Shown piece after piece: positions 31,162 through 39,645 of a DNA stretch of 64,000 bases (position 1 is its first letter; the number at the start of each line of letters is the position of its first letter). The notes beneath the pieces were generated by a model. It was not told the DNA's origin and searched no databases. It saw nothing but the letters and a program-made list of their open reading frames with translations. A program made the position numbers and the translations under genes. The stretch lies in NCBI RefSeq assembly GCF_002904335.1, contig NZ_PPHF01000123.1, forward strand, positions 124,001 through 188,000, in the 5' to 3' direction. Source of the stretch: Amycolatopsis sp. CA-126428. Its GTDB lineage: Bacteria; Actinomycetota; Actinomycetes; Mycobacteriales; Pseudonocardiaceae.

Positions 31162-31947
31162 ATGGAGATCCGGACCCTCGCCGCCGCCGACCTGCCCGCC
31201 TGCTTCGATCTGGCCGAGTCCCGCTCGTGGCCGCGGGAACCACCGAAGTGGCGGCTGCTGCACGAGGTCGGCCGGGTGTTCGGGGTGGCCGCCCCGGACG
31301 GCGACGGCCTGGCGGCGGCCGCCGTCCTGGTGCCGTTCGGCTCGGTGGCGTCGATCTCGATGGTGCTGGTCGCACCTCGCTACGAGCGGCAGGGCCTGGG
31401 GCGCGCGATCACCGCGCACGCCGTCGCGGCGGCGGGGGACCGGGTCGTCTGGCTGCACGCGTCGAAGTTCGGGCGGCCGTTGTACGAATCGATGGGGTTC
31501 GCCGCCGACGGCGGTTGCCAGGGTCACACCGGGACGTTCGCTGACGACGGCGGCCCGGGTGCTTCGCCCGGTTCGCTGTCCGACGTCTTCGCGCTGGACC
31601 TCGCGGCTCAGGGTGTCGACCGGCGGCCACTGCTGGAACGGCTGGGCACGCCCTTCGTGGTCGACGGTGGCTTCGCGTTCGGGACGGACATCGGCCACGT
31701 GACGGTGATCGGCCCGGTCGCCGCGGCGACCGAGGAGCAGGCGCGGCGGCTGATCCGCGGGGTGGCGCGGTCGGCGCCGGGCGAGGTGCGGGTGGACCCG
31801 GACCACCGGTTTCCCGGCCTGACGACGTGGATCCGCGAACGCGGGCTGGTCGCGGGTGCCCCGGCGCCGCGGCTGGTCCTGGACGGCCGTCCGCTGCCCG
31901 GTGATCCGTCGATGCGGTTCGCCCCGTTCACCCGGGCGGTGGGGTGA
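31162..31947 (+). CDS. GNAT-family N-acetyltransferase, two-domain
   Basis: A protein of 261 residues. The N-terminal GNAT domain (1-120) contains ISMVLVAPRYERQGLGRAIT, with the acetyl-CoA loop RQGLGRA, and LHASKFGRPLYESMGF. A second domain (about 145-250) with FAFGTDIGHVTVIGPVAA and ends RFAPFTRAVG resembles the C-terminal half of similar two-domain actinobacterial acetyltransferases. The substrate is unknown. The ATG at 31162 is the only suitable start. The gene is divergent from accD5 and overlaps the next convergent gene by 20 bases. Confidence 0.83.
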   Translation: MEIRTLAAADLPACFDLAESRSWPREPPKWRLLHEVGRVFGVAAPDGDGLAAAAVLVPFGSVASISMVLVAPRYERQGLGRAITAHAVAAAGDRVVWLHASKFGRPLYESMGFAADGGCQGHTGTFADDGGPGASPGSLSDVFALDLAAQGVDRRPLLERLGTPFVVDGGFAFGTDIGHVTVIGPVAAATEEQARRLIRGVARSAPGEVRVDPDHRFPGLTTWIRERGLVAGAPAPRLVLDGRPLPGDPSMRFAPFTRAVG

Positions 31948-32608
31948 GGGGTTCGCCGGTCACCGCGTCCAGGTACGTCACGCGCAGAAAGGTGATCTTC
32001 GAGCCCGGGATGACGACCCGCCGCCAGTCCTCGCCGATGACCTTCGTTCCCGCGTCGTTCTCGCAGGTCAGTGCCTCGCCCTCGAGGACCAGCTCACGGT
32101 CGGCCAGCGGGCCCGTCGGCGTGTACGAGCGGACGTACCCGTAGAACGACGTGCCGTTCTCCAGCTGCGCGTGCGCCCACGCGCGGCTTCCCCCGGGCCG
32201 GTCCGTGCGCAACGCCTGGGCCCACGCCGAGCCCTGCCGGACCGTGGCCGCTTCGCCGCGTCGGCGAGCGAAGAACGCTTCGAACGCGGTCGCGAGCGCG
32301 CCCGCCACGGCCAGCTCGACGGCGACGCTGACGACGATCAGCGTCAGGTGCTCGCGCGCGTAGGCCTCGCCGCGGGTCAGCCAGCCCACCGGGCTGACGA
32401 ACAACCGGGCGCCGGCCGCCTGCACCGCCGTCATGAGCAGCACGGAGACCAGCGTGAAAACGAGACTGCCGAGGGCGACGCGGGAAGCCTCGCGGAACGC
32501 CGTCTCCTGGTGACGGCCGCGGCGGCGTTCGCGGCGCAGCTCGAACACGATGCCCGGCGCCACGAGGGCCAGGAACCCGGCGAGCGCGCCCAGGGTCTGG
32601 GGGATCAC
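31928..32608 (-). CDS. DUF6338-like membrane protein
   Basis: A protein of 226 residues with three hydrophobic segments (about 5-22, 45-68, 88-110) and a cytoplasmic C-terminal half rich in beta structure: AWAHAQLENGTSFYGYVRSY, then VIGEDWRRVVIPGSKI. I associate this layout with the uncharacterised DUF6338 family. GFLALVAPGIVFELRRERRR is a characteristic first helix with a basic inside loop. GTG start at 32608, 6 bases after the preceding small gene, with which it should be co-transcribed. Confidence 0.7.
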   Translation of the reverse strand: MIPQTLGALAGFLALVAPGIVFELRRERRRGRHQETAFREASRVALGSLVFTLVSVLLMTAVQAAGARLFVSPVGWLTRGEAYAREHLTLIVVSVAVELAVAGALATAFEAFFARRRGEAATVRQGSAWAQALRTDRPGGSRAWAHAQLENGTSFYGYVRSYTPTGPLADRELVLEGEALTCENDAGTKVIGEDWRRVVIPGSKITFLRVTYLDAVTGEPLTPPPG

Positions 32609-32614
32609 GACGGC

Positions 32615-32815
32615 TCAGCCGGTCGGCCCACCGCGGCGGGGCGGGGGTCCGTCCTCCGAGTCGAGCTCGCGCATCGGCTGGTACGGGCCGTGGGGGACCC
32701 CGTCATAGGTGCCGTCCGAGCCGGGATGCGTCACCTGCTCCCAGTCCTCGTCCGGCGGCAGGAGCGGCGGCGGGAGGAGCTCGTCCTCGCCCGGCTCGCG
32801 ACGTTCGGTGCTCAT
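32615..32815 (-). CDS. Small acidic Pro-rich protein of unknown function
   Basis: A protein of 66 residues, MSTERREPGEDELLPPPLLP at the start, then SDGTYDGVPHGPYQPMRELD, ending in PPPRRGGPTG. It has no membrane helix and is likely disordered. The ATG at 32815 is preferred over 32845 because GAGGGGG lies 7 bases upstream. Its stop codon is 6 bases before the DUF6338-like gene, so the two form an operon and may act together. Confidence 0.6.
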   Translation of the reverse strand: MSTERREPGEDELLPPPLLPPDEDWEQVTHPGSDGTYDGVPHGPYQPMRELDSEDGPPPRRGGPTG

Positions 32816-32850
32816 CGCATTCCCCCTCGTGATCGGCCGCTCCACCCTAC

Positions 32851-33498
32851 TCAGGACGCTGTCGGCCGGACCAGCCCGGATTCGTACGCCGCGATCACCA
32901 GCTGCGCCCGATCGCGGGCCGCGAGCTTGTGCAGCAGCCGGCCGATGTGCGTCTTCACCGTCGCGATGCCCAGGTGCAGGCGCGCCGCGATCTCGTCGTT
33001 CGACAGGCCGCGGGCGATCAGCGACAGCACCTCCTGCTCGCGGGCCGTCACGCCGTCCAGCCGGGTCACCGGGCCCGACGGCAGGCGGGCGAACTCCGCG
33101 ACCAGGCGCCGCGTCACCGACGGTGCCAGCAGCGCGTTGCCGGACGCCACGACGTCGATCGCCGCCAGCAGGTCCGCCGGGCGGGTGTCCTTCAGGAGGA
33201 ACCCGCTCGCGCCCGCGCGCAGCGCCGAATAGACATACTCGTCGAGGTCGAACGTCGTCAGCATCAGCACCCGGACGTCGGTTTCCGCGCAGATCCGGCG
33301 GGTCGCCTCGATGCCGTCCATCTCCGGCATCCGGACGTCCATGAGCACGACGTCCGGCCGCTCGACGCGGGTCAGGGCCACCGCCTCGGCGCCGTCGGAC
33401 GCCTCGCCGACGACTTCGAGGCCCGGTGCGCTGTCGACCAGCACCCGGAAGCTCCCGCGCAGCAAGGCTTGGTCGTCGGCGATCAGGACGCGGGTCAT
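32851..33498 (-). CDS. NarL/LuxR-type response regulator
   Basis: A protein of 215 residues. Receiver domain 1-120 has the acidic pair IADDQ, phosphoacceptor Asp in VVLMDVRMPEMDG (about residue 54), Thr in LMLTTF and Lys in GFLLKDT. The C-terminal LuxR helix-turn-helix is LTAREQEVL-like: VTAREQEVLSLIARGLSNDE with ARLHLGIATVKTHIGRLLHK. It overlaps the sensor kinase gene by 4 bases (ATGA), so the two are coupled. The signal and targets are not visible. Confidence 0.93.
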   Translation of the reverse strand: MTRVLIADDQALLRGSFRVLVDSAPGLEVVGEASDGAEAVALTRVERPDVVLMDVRMPEMDGIEATRRICAETDVRVLMLTTFDLDEYVYSALRAGASGFLLKDTRPADLLAAIDVVASGNALLAPSVTRRLVAEFARLPSGPVTRLDGVTAREQEVLSLIARGLSNDEIAARLHLGIATVKTHIGRLLHKLAARDRAQLVIAAYESGLVRPTAS

Positions 33499-34601
33499 CG
33501 GGCCGTCACCGGTGCTTCGTAGGGCAGCCGCGCGAAGACGCGGAAGCCGGTTTCGCCGGGCGCCGCGGAGAATTCACCCGCGTAGACCGCGACGCGTTCG
33601 CGCATCCCGATCAGCCCGTGGCCGGGGACGACCTCGCCGCCGCGGCCGTCGTCGAGCACTTCGATCGCCACCTCGCCGTCGCCGCCGGTGACGTGGATCC
33701 GGCACGTCGCCGCGTCCGCGTGCTTGACCACGTTGGTCAGCGCCTCCTGCACGATCCGGTACACCGACTGGCCGACCCCGCCCGGCAGCTCGGTGAGGCC
33801 GTCGACGACCAGGTCGACGGCGGGACCCGCCTGCTGCGCGCGTTCGGCGAGCGCCCGCAGGTCGTCGAGCGACGGCGCGGGCGCCAGCGCCGGGACGCCG
33901 GTGCCGTCGCGCAGCACGCCGAGCACGCGCCGCAGCTCGGCCAGGGTCTCGCGGCTGGTCTCTTCGATGACGCGCAGCGCGTCGCGGGCCTGGTCGGGCT
34001 GTTCCAGGGCGACGTGGTTCCCGACCGCCGCCTTCACCGCGATCAGGCTCATGCTGTGCGCGACGACGTCGTGCATCTCCCGCGCGGTCCGCAGCCGTTC
34101 CGCCGAAACCGCTTGCTGGGCATGGGTTTCGCGCTCGATCGCGGCGTGCTCGCGGCGGCCGTGGACGGCGATGCCGAGTGCGAACCCGACGATCAGCGCC
34201 GACGCGCCGAAGTTCACCGTCGTCGCCGAGCTCGGGTTCGGTACCACGACGCCGACCACGCCGACGCCGACCAGCCCGGCCGCGAACCCGACCCGGGTCG
34301 CCCGGGTGCCCTGGGCCACCACGAAGGTGTACAGCGCACAACCCGCCGCCACGACGGCGATCGCCAGCACCGGGCCGCCGATCGGCACCGCCGCCGCGGT
34401 CATCACCAGCGACAGGATGTAGGCGGGCCGCGGCCACCAGCGCCGCAGCAGGATCGGCACGACGCTCCCCACGAGGATGGTCCAGCCGAGCCAGGCGGGC
34501 AGCCACAGCGGCAGCGTCCAGGCGCCGGCGGCGAGGTTGCCCCCGGCCCCCAGGGTCAGCACCAGGACGGCCAGCACGTCCAGAACGACGCGAATGCGCA
34601 T
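33495..34601 (-). CDS. Sensor histidine kinase (NarX-like, HisKA_3)
   Basis: A membrane kinase of 368 residues with five or six hydrophobic segments in the first 150 residues and little external sequence, so it may sense a membrane or intramembrane signal. The phosphorylation region is RTAREMHDVVAHSMSLIAVK with the His of EMHDVVAH (about residue 176). The ATPase domain carries VQEALTNVVKHA (N box) and GHGLIGMRERV (G box). It is the partner of the response regulator with a 4-base overlap. The ATG at 34601 is followed by a hydrophobic helix. Confidence 0.92.
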   Translation of the reverse strand: MRIRVVLDVLAVLVLTLGAGGNLAAGAWTLPLWLPAWLGWTILVGSVVPILLRRWWPRPAYILSLVMTAAAVPIGGPVLAIAVVAAGCALYTFVVAQGTRATRVGFAAGLVGVGVVGVVVPNPSSATTVNFGASALIVGFALGIAVHGRREHAAIERETHAQQAVSAERLRTAREMHDVVAHSMSLIAVKAAVGNHVALEQPDQARDALRVIEETSRETLAELRRVLGVLRDGTGVPALAPAPSLDDLRALAERAQQAGPAVDLVVDGLTELPGGVGQSVYRIVQEALTNVVKHADAATCRIHVTGGDGEVAIEVLDDGRGGEVVPGHGLIGMRERVAVYAGEFSAAPGETGFRVFARLPYEAPVTAR

Positions 34602-34635
34602 GAACCGACCGTAATGCGGACCTCCGGCCCGCGCG

Positions 34636-35433
34636 TCAACCTTGGGTCGGATGCTCCGCGTAATGCTTCTTCACGGCTTCGACGCGCTCGGGCGGCCAGT
34701 CCGGCAAGGTGACGCCGTGGGTGGCGGCGAACAGCTTGTCCAGCTGCTCGTGGCGCCGGGCCAGCTGCGCCGGGACGTCGTCGCCGGCCGCTTCGGTGAA
34801 CTCGACCCGGGTGCCTTCGGCGGGGTCTTGGAGCACGTGCCAGCCGGGTTCGTCCGGCAGCAGGGCCCGGACTTCGTCCACCGGCTTCCAGACGAGGTCG
34901 CGGCGGAAGCGGATCGTGCCGTCGTCGAGGACTTCGCCGTCGTCGAGGCCGAATTCCTCCACATAGGACGCCATCCGCGCGTGCCATTCCTGCGGTTGCG
35001 CGAAGTCCTGCCCGGCCAGGCGGGCGGCGAGCGCGTCGAGGCAGGCGTCCCAGCCCGCGGCGGTGCGGCCCGCGGCGAGCTTCGCGATCGCCGGGTCGCC
35101 GCGGCCGAAGGTGTGGGTGAACTCCAGGAGGCTGCCGTCGCCGTCGGGGGAGATCAGCCAGCGCAGGGTGTCGTCGTTCCAGACGAAGGTGAACTCGCGC
35201 GGCGGGTCGGCGGTGACGACCCGCCCGGTCGTCGTGTCGTCCTGGCCGGGGAAGGTGAACCGGATCGCGCCGCCGGCGCGCAGTTCCACGTCGACCTTCG
35301 CGGGGAACCAGTGCTCGAGCTCCGCCGGGTTGGTGATGGCGTGCCAGACCTTCTCGGGCGCGTGCTTCAGACGGCGCTCCAGCCGGAGCGCCGGGCGTTC
35401 GCCGTCGGTCTGCAGCTTCGCTCGTCCGGACAC
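34636..35433 (-). CDS. SRPBCC/AHSA1-like protein
   Basis: A protein of 265 residues. The first 150 residues form an AHSA1-type START-like domain: LRLERRLKHAPEKVWHAITN, AELEHWFPAKVDVELRAGG, EFTFVWNDDTLRW and FTHTFGR. The remaining 115 residues form a helical extension with EWHARMASYVEEFG and PDWPPERVEAVKKHYAEHP. Such proteins bind hydrophobic ligands; specific function is unknown. GTG at 35433 follows AGGAGGAA. It lies downstream of the MarR gene in the same direction with a 55-base gap. Confidence 0.82.
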   Translation of the reverse strand: MSGRAKLQTDGERPALRLERRLKHAPEKVWHAITNPAELEHWFPAKVDVELRAGGAIRFTFPGQDDTTTGRVVTADPPREFTFVWNDDTLRWLISPDGDGSLLEFTHTFGRGDPAIAKLAAGRTAAGWDACLDALAARLAGQDFAQPQEWHARMASYVEEFGLDDGEVLDDGTIRFRRDLVWKPVDEVRALLPDEPGWHVLQDPAEGTRVEFTEAAGDDVPAQLARRHEQLDKLFAATHGVTLPDWPPERVEAVKKHYAEHPTQG

Positions 35434-35488
35434 GCGTTCCTCCTGTGGGTTGCCTGTCCCGGTATATAACCACTGAGGAATATACGGG

Positions 35489-35905
35489 TCAAGCGCCGCG
35501 GACGGCGGCGACGGCGGCGGCGAGCTCCGGGTCGCTCGCGGCCTTGTCGAGCGCGGTCCGCAGCACCGCGCAGTACGTCGGTTCGGTTTCGCTGTAGCGC
35601 TTGCGGCCGGTGTCGGTGATCACCGAGTAGACGCCACGGCGGTCGTCTTCGCACAGGTCGCGGATGGTCAGGCCGGCGTCTTCCAAGCGGGCGCACATCC
35701 GGCTGACCGAGCTCTGGTTGAGGCCGATCGCGTCGGCGAGCTCCTGCATCCGCAGGCCACCGCGGGGGCCCGCGACCAGCTTGCCGAGGGCGCGGTACTC
35801 GGACAGGCCGAGCCCGTGGCGCCGCTGCAGCGCTTTGGCGAGTTCCTGCTCGATCCGGGCGTGCAGCACGAGCACGCGGCCCCAGGCCAGTTCGTCGACG
35901 GTCAT
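35489..35905 (-). CDS. MarR-family transcriptional regulator
   Basis: A protein of 138 residues. The winged helix is LSEYRALGKLVAGPRGG, LRMQELADAIGLNQSSVSRM and LEDAGLTIRDLCEDDRRGVY (about 34-95). It is divergent from a flavodoxin-like reductase, with a palindrome over the latter's presumed transcription start, so it is probably that gene's repressor. ATG at 35905 is followed by a family-typical N-terminal helix. AGGAGG lies 7 bases upstream. Confidence 0.9.
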   Translation of the reverse strand: MTVDELAWGRVLVLHARIEQELAKALQRRHGLGLSEYRALGKLVAGPRGGLRMQELADAIGLNQSSVSRMCARLEDAGLTIRDLCEDDRRGVYSVITDTGRKRYSETEPTYCAVLRTALDKAASDPELAAAVAAVRGA

Positions 35906-35918
35906 TTCCGGCCTCCTC

Positions 35919-35969
35919 TTGACGCCAGGATAGTCCAGGGACAGTATTTATATGTACATGCAAGTACAT
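35919..35969 (+). promoter_or_regulatory. Promoter and ATGTAC-N6-GTACAT operator
   Basis: TTGACG (35919-35924) and CAGTAT (35942-35947) are spaced by 17 bases. The dyad ATGTAC (35952-35957) with GTACAT (35964-35969) covers the expected start point, directly before the ribosome site of the flavodoxin-like gene. The divergent MarR is the likely binder. Confidence 0.65.
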
Positions 35970-35983
35970 CGAGAGGGGTGGAC

Positions 35984-36547
35984 ATGAGTGACCGCAGCTT
36001 CCTGTTCCTGGTCGGCGCCGCGCGGGCCGGGGGCAACACCGAAATGCTGGCCAGGCTGGCGGCCAAAGAACTGCCCAAGGACGTCGAGCAGCGGTGGGTC
36101 CGGCTGCCCGAGGTGCCGCTGCCGCCGTTCGAGGACCGCCGCCACGGCGCCGGTTCGCACCCGGAGCCCGGCGAGAACGAGCAGCTGCTGATGGATGCCA
36201 CCTTCGCGGCGACCGACATCGTGATCGTGTCGCCGGTGTACTGGTACTCGGTGGCGGCGAGCGTGAAGCTCTACCTCGACTACTGGTCGGGCTGGATGCG
36301 GCTGCCGGTGGAGTTCAAGCCGCGGATGCGCGGCAAGACGCTGTGGGGCGTAAGCGTCTTGAGCGAGACGGCGCGCGAGGCCCAGCCGCTGATCGGCACG
36401 CTGGAACTGTGCGCCGAGTACCTGAGCATGAACTGGGGCGGCGTCCTGCTCGGCAACGGCAGCCGCCCCGGCGACGTGCTCGTGGACACCGACGCGACGG
36501 CGGCCGCGCGAACGTTCTTCGCCGGGGCGGACCTGGTCACCGTCTAG
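35984..36547 (+). CDS. NADPH-dependent FMN reductase/flavodoxin-fold protein
   Basis: A protein of 187 residues with a flavodoxin-like fold. LFLVGAARAGGNTEMLARLA carries the FMN phosphate loop GAARAGGNTE, and DIVIVSPVYWYSVAASVKLY is the family's second flavin-contact block. It probably reduces FMN or quinones with NAD(P)H. ATG at 35984 follows GAGAGGGG. A MarR gene diverges upstream. Its stop overlaps the end of the convergent TetR gene by 4 bases. Confidence 0.88.
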   Translation: MSDRSFLFLVGAARAGGNTEMLARLAAKELPKDVEQRWVRLPEVPLPPFEDRRHGAGSHPEPGENEQLLMDATFAATDIVIVSPVYWYSVAASVKLYLDYWSGWMRLPVEFKPRMRGKTLWGVSVLSETAREAQPLIGTLELCAEYLSMNWGGVLLGNGSRPGDVLVDTDATAAARTFFAGADLVTV

Positions 36548-37116
36548 GTCAGGACGTCCTTCGCGATCAGGCGCAGACCGCGGACCAGGTCGGCGCCCGA
36601 CGGCGCGTGGTCCGGGTCGATCAGCCACTGGAGCATCACGCCCGACAGCAGGGCCTGGTGCACCGTGCCGGCGGCCCGGGCCTCGGCGCTGCCGTCGTCG
36701 AGGCCCTGGAAGAGGTTCGCCAGGCCGTGGCGGGCCAGTTCGACGGCGTTCGCGAGCTGGGCGCGGACCTGCTCGTCGAGGTCCGGCTGGGCGCAGGCCT
36801 CGAAGCTCACCGCCCACATCCGGCGGTGCTCGCCGAACGACTCGATCACGCGCTGCCAGATCAGCTCGAAGCGCTCGGCCGGTGACGTGCCCGGCGGCGT
36901 CTGGACCTGCAGCGTTTTCGCCAGCGTTTCGCCCCACTCCTCGTTCGCCTCGATCAGTGCGGCGTTGAGCAGCGCCTCGCGCGAACCGAAGTGGTAGCCG
37001 ATGGCCGCCATGCTCACGTTCGCCGCCGAGGCCAGGTCTCGCACCGTCGTGCGGGCGTAGCCCTTCTCGTACAGGCAGCGCTTGGCGCCCGCCAGCAGTG
37101 ACTCCTTGTTGCCCAT
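36544..37116 (-). CDS. TetR-family transcriptional regulator
   Basis: A protein of 190 residues. The DNA-binding part is LLAGAKRCLYEKGYARTTVR, DLASAANVSMAAIGYHFGSR (about 7-46), close to the AcrR branch with the typical GYHFGSREALLNAAL. The C-terminal half is of the TetR_C type with EEWGETLAK. It is divergent from an FAD monooxygenase gene 73 bases away and most likely represses it. The ATG at 37116 gives MGNKESLLAG. Confidence 0.9.
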   Translation of the reverse strand: MGNKESLLAGAKRCLYEKGYARTTVRDLASAANVSMAAIGYHFGSREALLNAALIEANEEWGETLAKTLQVQTPPGTSPAERFELIWQRVIESFGEHRRMWAVSFEACAQPDLDEQVRAQLANAVELARHGLANLFQGLDDGSAEARAAGTVHQALLSGVMLQWLIDPDHAPSGADLVRGLRLIAKDVLT

Positions 37117-37141
37117 GCCTCGAGCCTAGCACGAACGTCTT

Positions 37142-37153
37142 AGGCGAACGCCT
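37142..37153. promoter_or_regulatory. Candidate TetR operator AGGCGAACGCCT
   Basis: AGGCG and CGCCT flank AA, a perfect short dyad 25 bases before the TetR start and 36 before the monooxygenase start. The surrounding CGTCTT/CTTGCG bases extend it weakly. It could control both genes. Confidence 0.45.
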
Positions 37154-37189
37154 TGCGCGGTCGCCCAAATCGGGGTTACCGTTCCCGGC

Positions 37190-38380
37190 ATGCAGAACAG
37201 ACGAGTCCTCATCTCCGGCGCGAGCGTCGCCGGCCCCGCGCTGGCCTTCTGGCTCCGCCGTCACGGCTTCACGCCGACGGTCGTCGAACGCGCTCCCGAA
37301 CTGCGCGACGGCGGCTACGCGGTCGACTTCCGCGGCGCGTCGATGCGGGTCCTCGACCGCATGGGCCTGCTGGGCGCGGTCGAAGCGGCGGCGACCCGGA
37401 TGGGCGAAGTGACCTATGTGGACAGTGTGAACCGGCCGCTGGTGGTCACGCCGCCGACCTACCAGAGCGGCGAGCTGGAAATCCTGCGCGGCGACCTCGC
37501 GCGCATCCTCTACGACGCGACGCGGGACGGCGTCGAGTACGTCTTCGGTGACTCCATCACGGGCATCACCGAGCATGGCGACGGCGTCACGGTCACCTTC
37601 GCCCACGGCGAGCCGCGCGAGTTCGACCTGGTCATCGGGGCCGACGGGCTGCACTCGAACGTGCGGTCGCTGGCTTTCGGCGAGGAGGCCCGGTTCCGGC
37701 GCGACCTCGGCTACTACGTCTCGATCTTCACCGTGCCCAACCACCTCGGCCTCGACCGCGTCGGCCGGTTCTACAACGAGCCGAACCGGACCGTCGGCGT
37801 CTACAGCGCGCGGGACAACACCGAGGCCAAGGCGCTGTTCTGGTTCGGCGCCGACCGGCTGGACCACGACCCCCGGGACCCCGCGCGGCAGCGCCGGATC
37901 GTCGAGGAGAAGTTCCGCGACGTCGGCTGGGAGACGCCGGCGCTGCTGGCGGCCATGCGGGAAGCGCCGGACTTCTACTTCGACTCGGCGAGCCAGATCA
38001 AGCTGGACTCGTACGCACGCGGGCGCGTCGCGCTGGTCGGCGACGCCGCGTACTGCGCCGCACCGCTCTCGGGAATGGGAACGAGCCTGGCGATCGTCGG
38101 CGCGTACGTGCTGGCGGGCGAGCTCGCGGCCGCCGGCGGCGACCACACGACGGCGTTCGGCGCCTACACCCGCGAGATGCGCGGCTTCGTCGACGCCTGC
38201 CAGAAACTGGCCGAGGGCAACGGGAAGTGGTTCGTCCCGCCGACGCGCGGGTGGCTGAAGTTCCGCAACCTGAACTACCGGCTGCTGCCGTACCTGCCGT
38301 GGCGCAAGCTGATCGAAGAGCTGCCGCTCAAGGCGGGCAACGCGATCACGCTGAAGCCGTATGCGGTGGCGCCGGCGTGA
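37190..38380 (+). CDS. FAD-dependent monooxygenase (aromatic hydroxylase/TetX type)
   Basis: A flavoprotein hydroxylase of 396 residues. The FAD-binding GxGxxG-like motif is LISGASVAGPALAFWLRRHG (6-25), the NADPH/FAD DG motif is FDLVIGADGLHSNVRSLA, and the GD motif is GRVALVGDAAYCAAPLSGMG. This order marks class A monooxygenases, which hydroxylate aromatic or antibiotic substrates; some inactivate tetracyclines or rifamycins. The ATG at 37190 has no strong ribosome site. The divergent TetR suggests induction by a small molecule. Its end overlaps a convergent HxlR gene by 35 bases. Confidence 0.9.
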   Translation: MQNRRVLISGASVAGPALAFWLRRHGFTPTVVERAPELRDGGYAVDFRGASMRVLDRMGLLGAVEAAATRMGEVTYVDSVNRPLVVTPPTYQSGELEILRGDLARILYDATRDGVEYVFGDSITGITEHGDGVTVTFAHGEPREFDLVIGADGLHSNVRSLAFGEEARFRRDLGYYVSIFTVPNHLGLDRVGRFYNEPNRTVGVYSARDNTEAKALFWFGADRLDHDPRDPARQRRIVEEKFRDVGWETPALLAAMREAPDFYFDSASQIKLDSYARGRVALVGDAAYCAAPLSGMGTSLAIVGAYVLAGELAAAGGDHTTAFGAYTREMRGFVDACQKLAEGNGKWFVPPTRGWLKFRNLNYRLLPYLPWRKLIEELPLKAGNAITLKPYAVAPA

Positions 38381-38711
38381 CGCCGCGGCGCTCGGCGATG
38401 CCGGCCATGTTCTCCTCGCCCCAGTCACCCAGCGGCAGCAACGCCGTGTTCAGCCGCTGACCCAGCCCGGTCAGCGAGTACTCGACCTTCGGCGGGATCT
38501 CGTGGAACACCTCGCGGTGCACGACCTCGTCCGCCTCCAGTTCCCGCAGCGCCTGGATCAGCATCTTTTCGCTGATCCCCGCCACCTTCCGCTTCAGCTC
38601 GCCGAACCGCAGCGGCTCGGCGTGCAGCGCCCAGAGGATCAGGGCCTTCCAGCGGCCGCCGATCACGTCGACGGCCGCGTCCAGCCCGCAGCGGTACGTT
38701 CGAGGCTGCAT
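38346..38711 (-). CDS. HxlR-family transcriptional regulator
   Basis: A protein of 121 residues. The HxlR winged helix is diagnostic: DVIGGRWKALILWALHAEPL (15-34), RFGELKRKVAGISEKMLIQA and LRELEADEVVHREVF, then KVEYSLTGLGQRL. A cysteine at position 8 (YRCGLDAA) is typical and could sense oxidants or electrophiles. It diverges from the imine reductase operon with a strong dyad in between and probably controls it. Confidence 0.92.
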   Translation of the reverse strand: MQPRTYRCGLDAAVDVIGGRWKALILWALHAEPLRFGELKRKVAGISEKMLIQALRELEADEVVHREVFHEIPPKVEYSLTGLGQRLNTALLPLGDWGEENMAGIAERRGVTPAPPHTASA

Positions 38712-38734
38712 CCAGGATCCTTACGTTTTGGTGG

Positions 38735-38757
38735 GTACCTGACTTATTAGTCGGTAC
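38735..38757. promoter_or_regulatory. Candidate HxlR operator
   Basis: GTACCTGACT (38735-38744) and AGTCGGTAC (38749-38757) pair as a dyad with one bulged base around TATT. It lies 24 bases before the HxlR start and 27 before the reductase start. GTAC-ended dyads of this kind are typical for HxlR regulators. Confidence 0.65.
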
Positions 38758-38784
38758 TTGTCCAGTGTAAAGCGTCCCAGCAGC

Positions 38785-39645
38785 ATGGAATCCATGGGAG
38801 AAAGCCAGAAACACGTGGGCGTGCTCGGCCTGGGGCGGATGGGCGCCGCCCTCGCCGGGGCGCTCTTGGGGGCGGGACACGACGTCTCGGTGTGGAACCG
38901 GTCGCCGCTCAAGGCGGGGCCGCTGCTCGACCGCGGCGCCCGGCTCGCGGCGACGCCGGCGGAAGCGGCTTCGGCCGACGTCGTCCTCAGTTGCCTGTCC
39001 ACCTACGACGCGCAGCGGCCGGTGCTCGAAGCCGCTTCGCCGAAAGTGCTCGTCAACCTCACGTCCGGGACCCCGGAGCAGGCGCGGGGCGTCGCGAAGT
39101 GGGCCGCTTCCGAGGGCATCGACTACGTCGACGGCGTGATCATGGCCGTACCGCAGGGCATCGGCACCCCGGCGGCGCAGATCCTCTACGGCGGCTCGGA
39201 ACCGACGTTCGCGGCGCAGCGCGACGTGCTGGAAGTGCTGGGCGCACCGGTGTTCCTCGGCGAGGACGCCGGCCTGCCGGCGCTGTACGACCTGGCGCTG
39301 CTCGGCATGATGTGGTCGACGATGGCCGGCTACCTGCACGCGCTGGCGCTGGTCGGCACCGAGGGCGTCACGCCCGCGCAGTTCGCGCCGATGGCATCGG
39401 CGTGGCAGTCGGCCGTCGGCGGGTTCCTGCCGGGCATCGGCGAGCAGGTCGCGAGCGGCGACTACACCACCGAGGTGTCCGCTTTGGACATCAACGCGGC
39501 GGGACTCGGCTTGCTGGTCGAGACGAGCCGCGCGCAGGGGATCAGCACGGCGGTGCCCGCGGTGCTGCGGGAGTTGTTCGACCGAGCGGTCGCGGCGGGC
39601 CACGGTGCGCACGCGATCGCCAGCGTCATCGAGGAGATCCGGTGA
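38785..39645 (+). CDS. Imine reductase/reductive aminase-like NADPH enzyme
   Basis: A protein of 286 residues with an N-terminal Rossmann domain (VGVLGLGRMGAALAGALLGA, 11-30; WNRSP for NADPH binding) and a helical C-terminal domain. NLTSGTPEQARGVAKWA, DYVDGVIMAVPQGIGTP and LYDLALLGMMWSTMAGYLHA are blocks shared with Streptomyces imine reductases. The residue aligned to their catalytic position is Asp169 in ALYD, the form linked to (R)-selective members. The natural substrate is unknown. ATG at 38785 or 38794 are both possible; neither has a strong ribosome site. It overlaps the SDR gene by 4 bases and diverges from HxlR. Confidence 0.85.
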   Translation: MESMGESQKHVGVLGLGRMGAALAGALLGAGHDVSVWNRSPLKAGPLLDRGARLAATPAEAASADVVLSCLSTYDAQRPVLEAASPKVLVNLTSGTPEQARGVAKWAASEGIDYVDGVIMAVPQGIGTPAAQILYGGSEPTFAAQRDVLEVLGAPVFLGEDAGLPALYDLALLGMMWSTMAGYLHALALVGTEGVTPAQFAPMASAWQSAVGGFLPGIGEQVASGDYTTEVSALDINAAGLGLLVETSRAQGISTAVPAVLRELFDRAVAAGHGAHAIASVIEEIR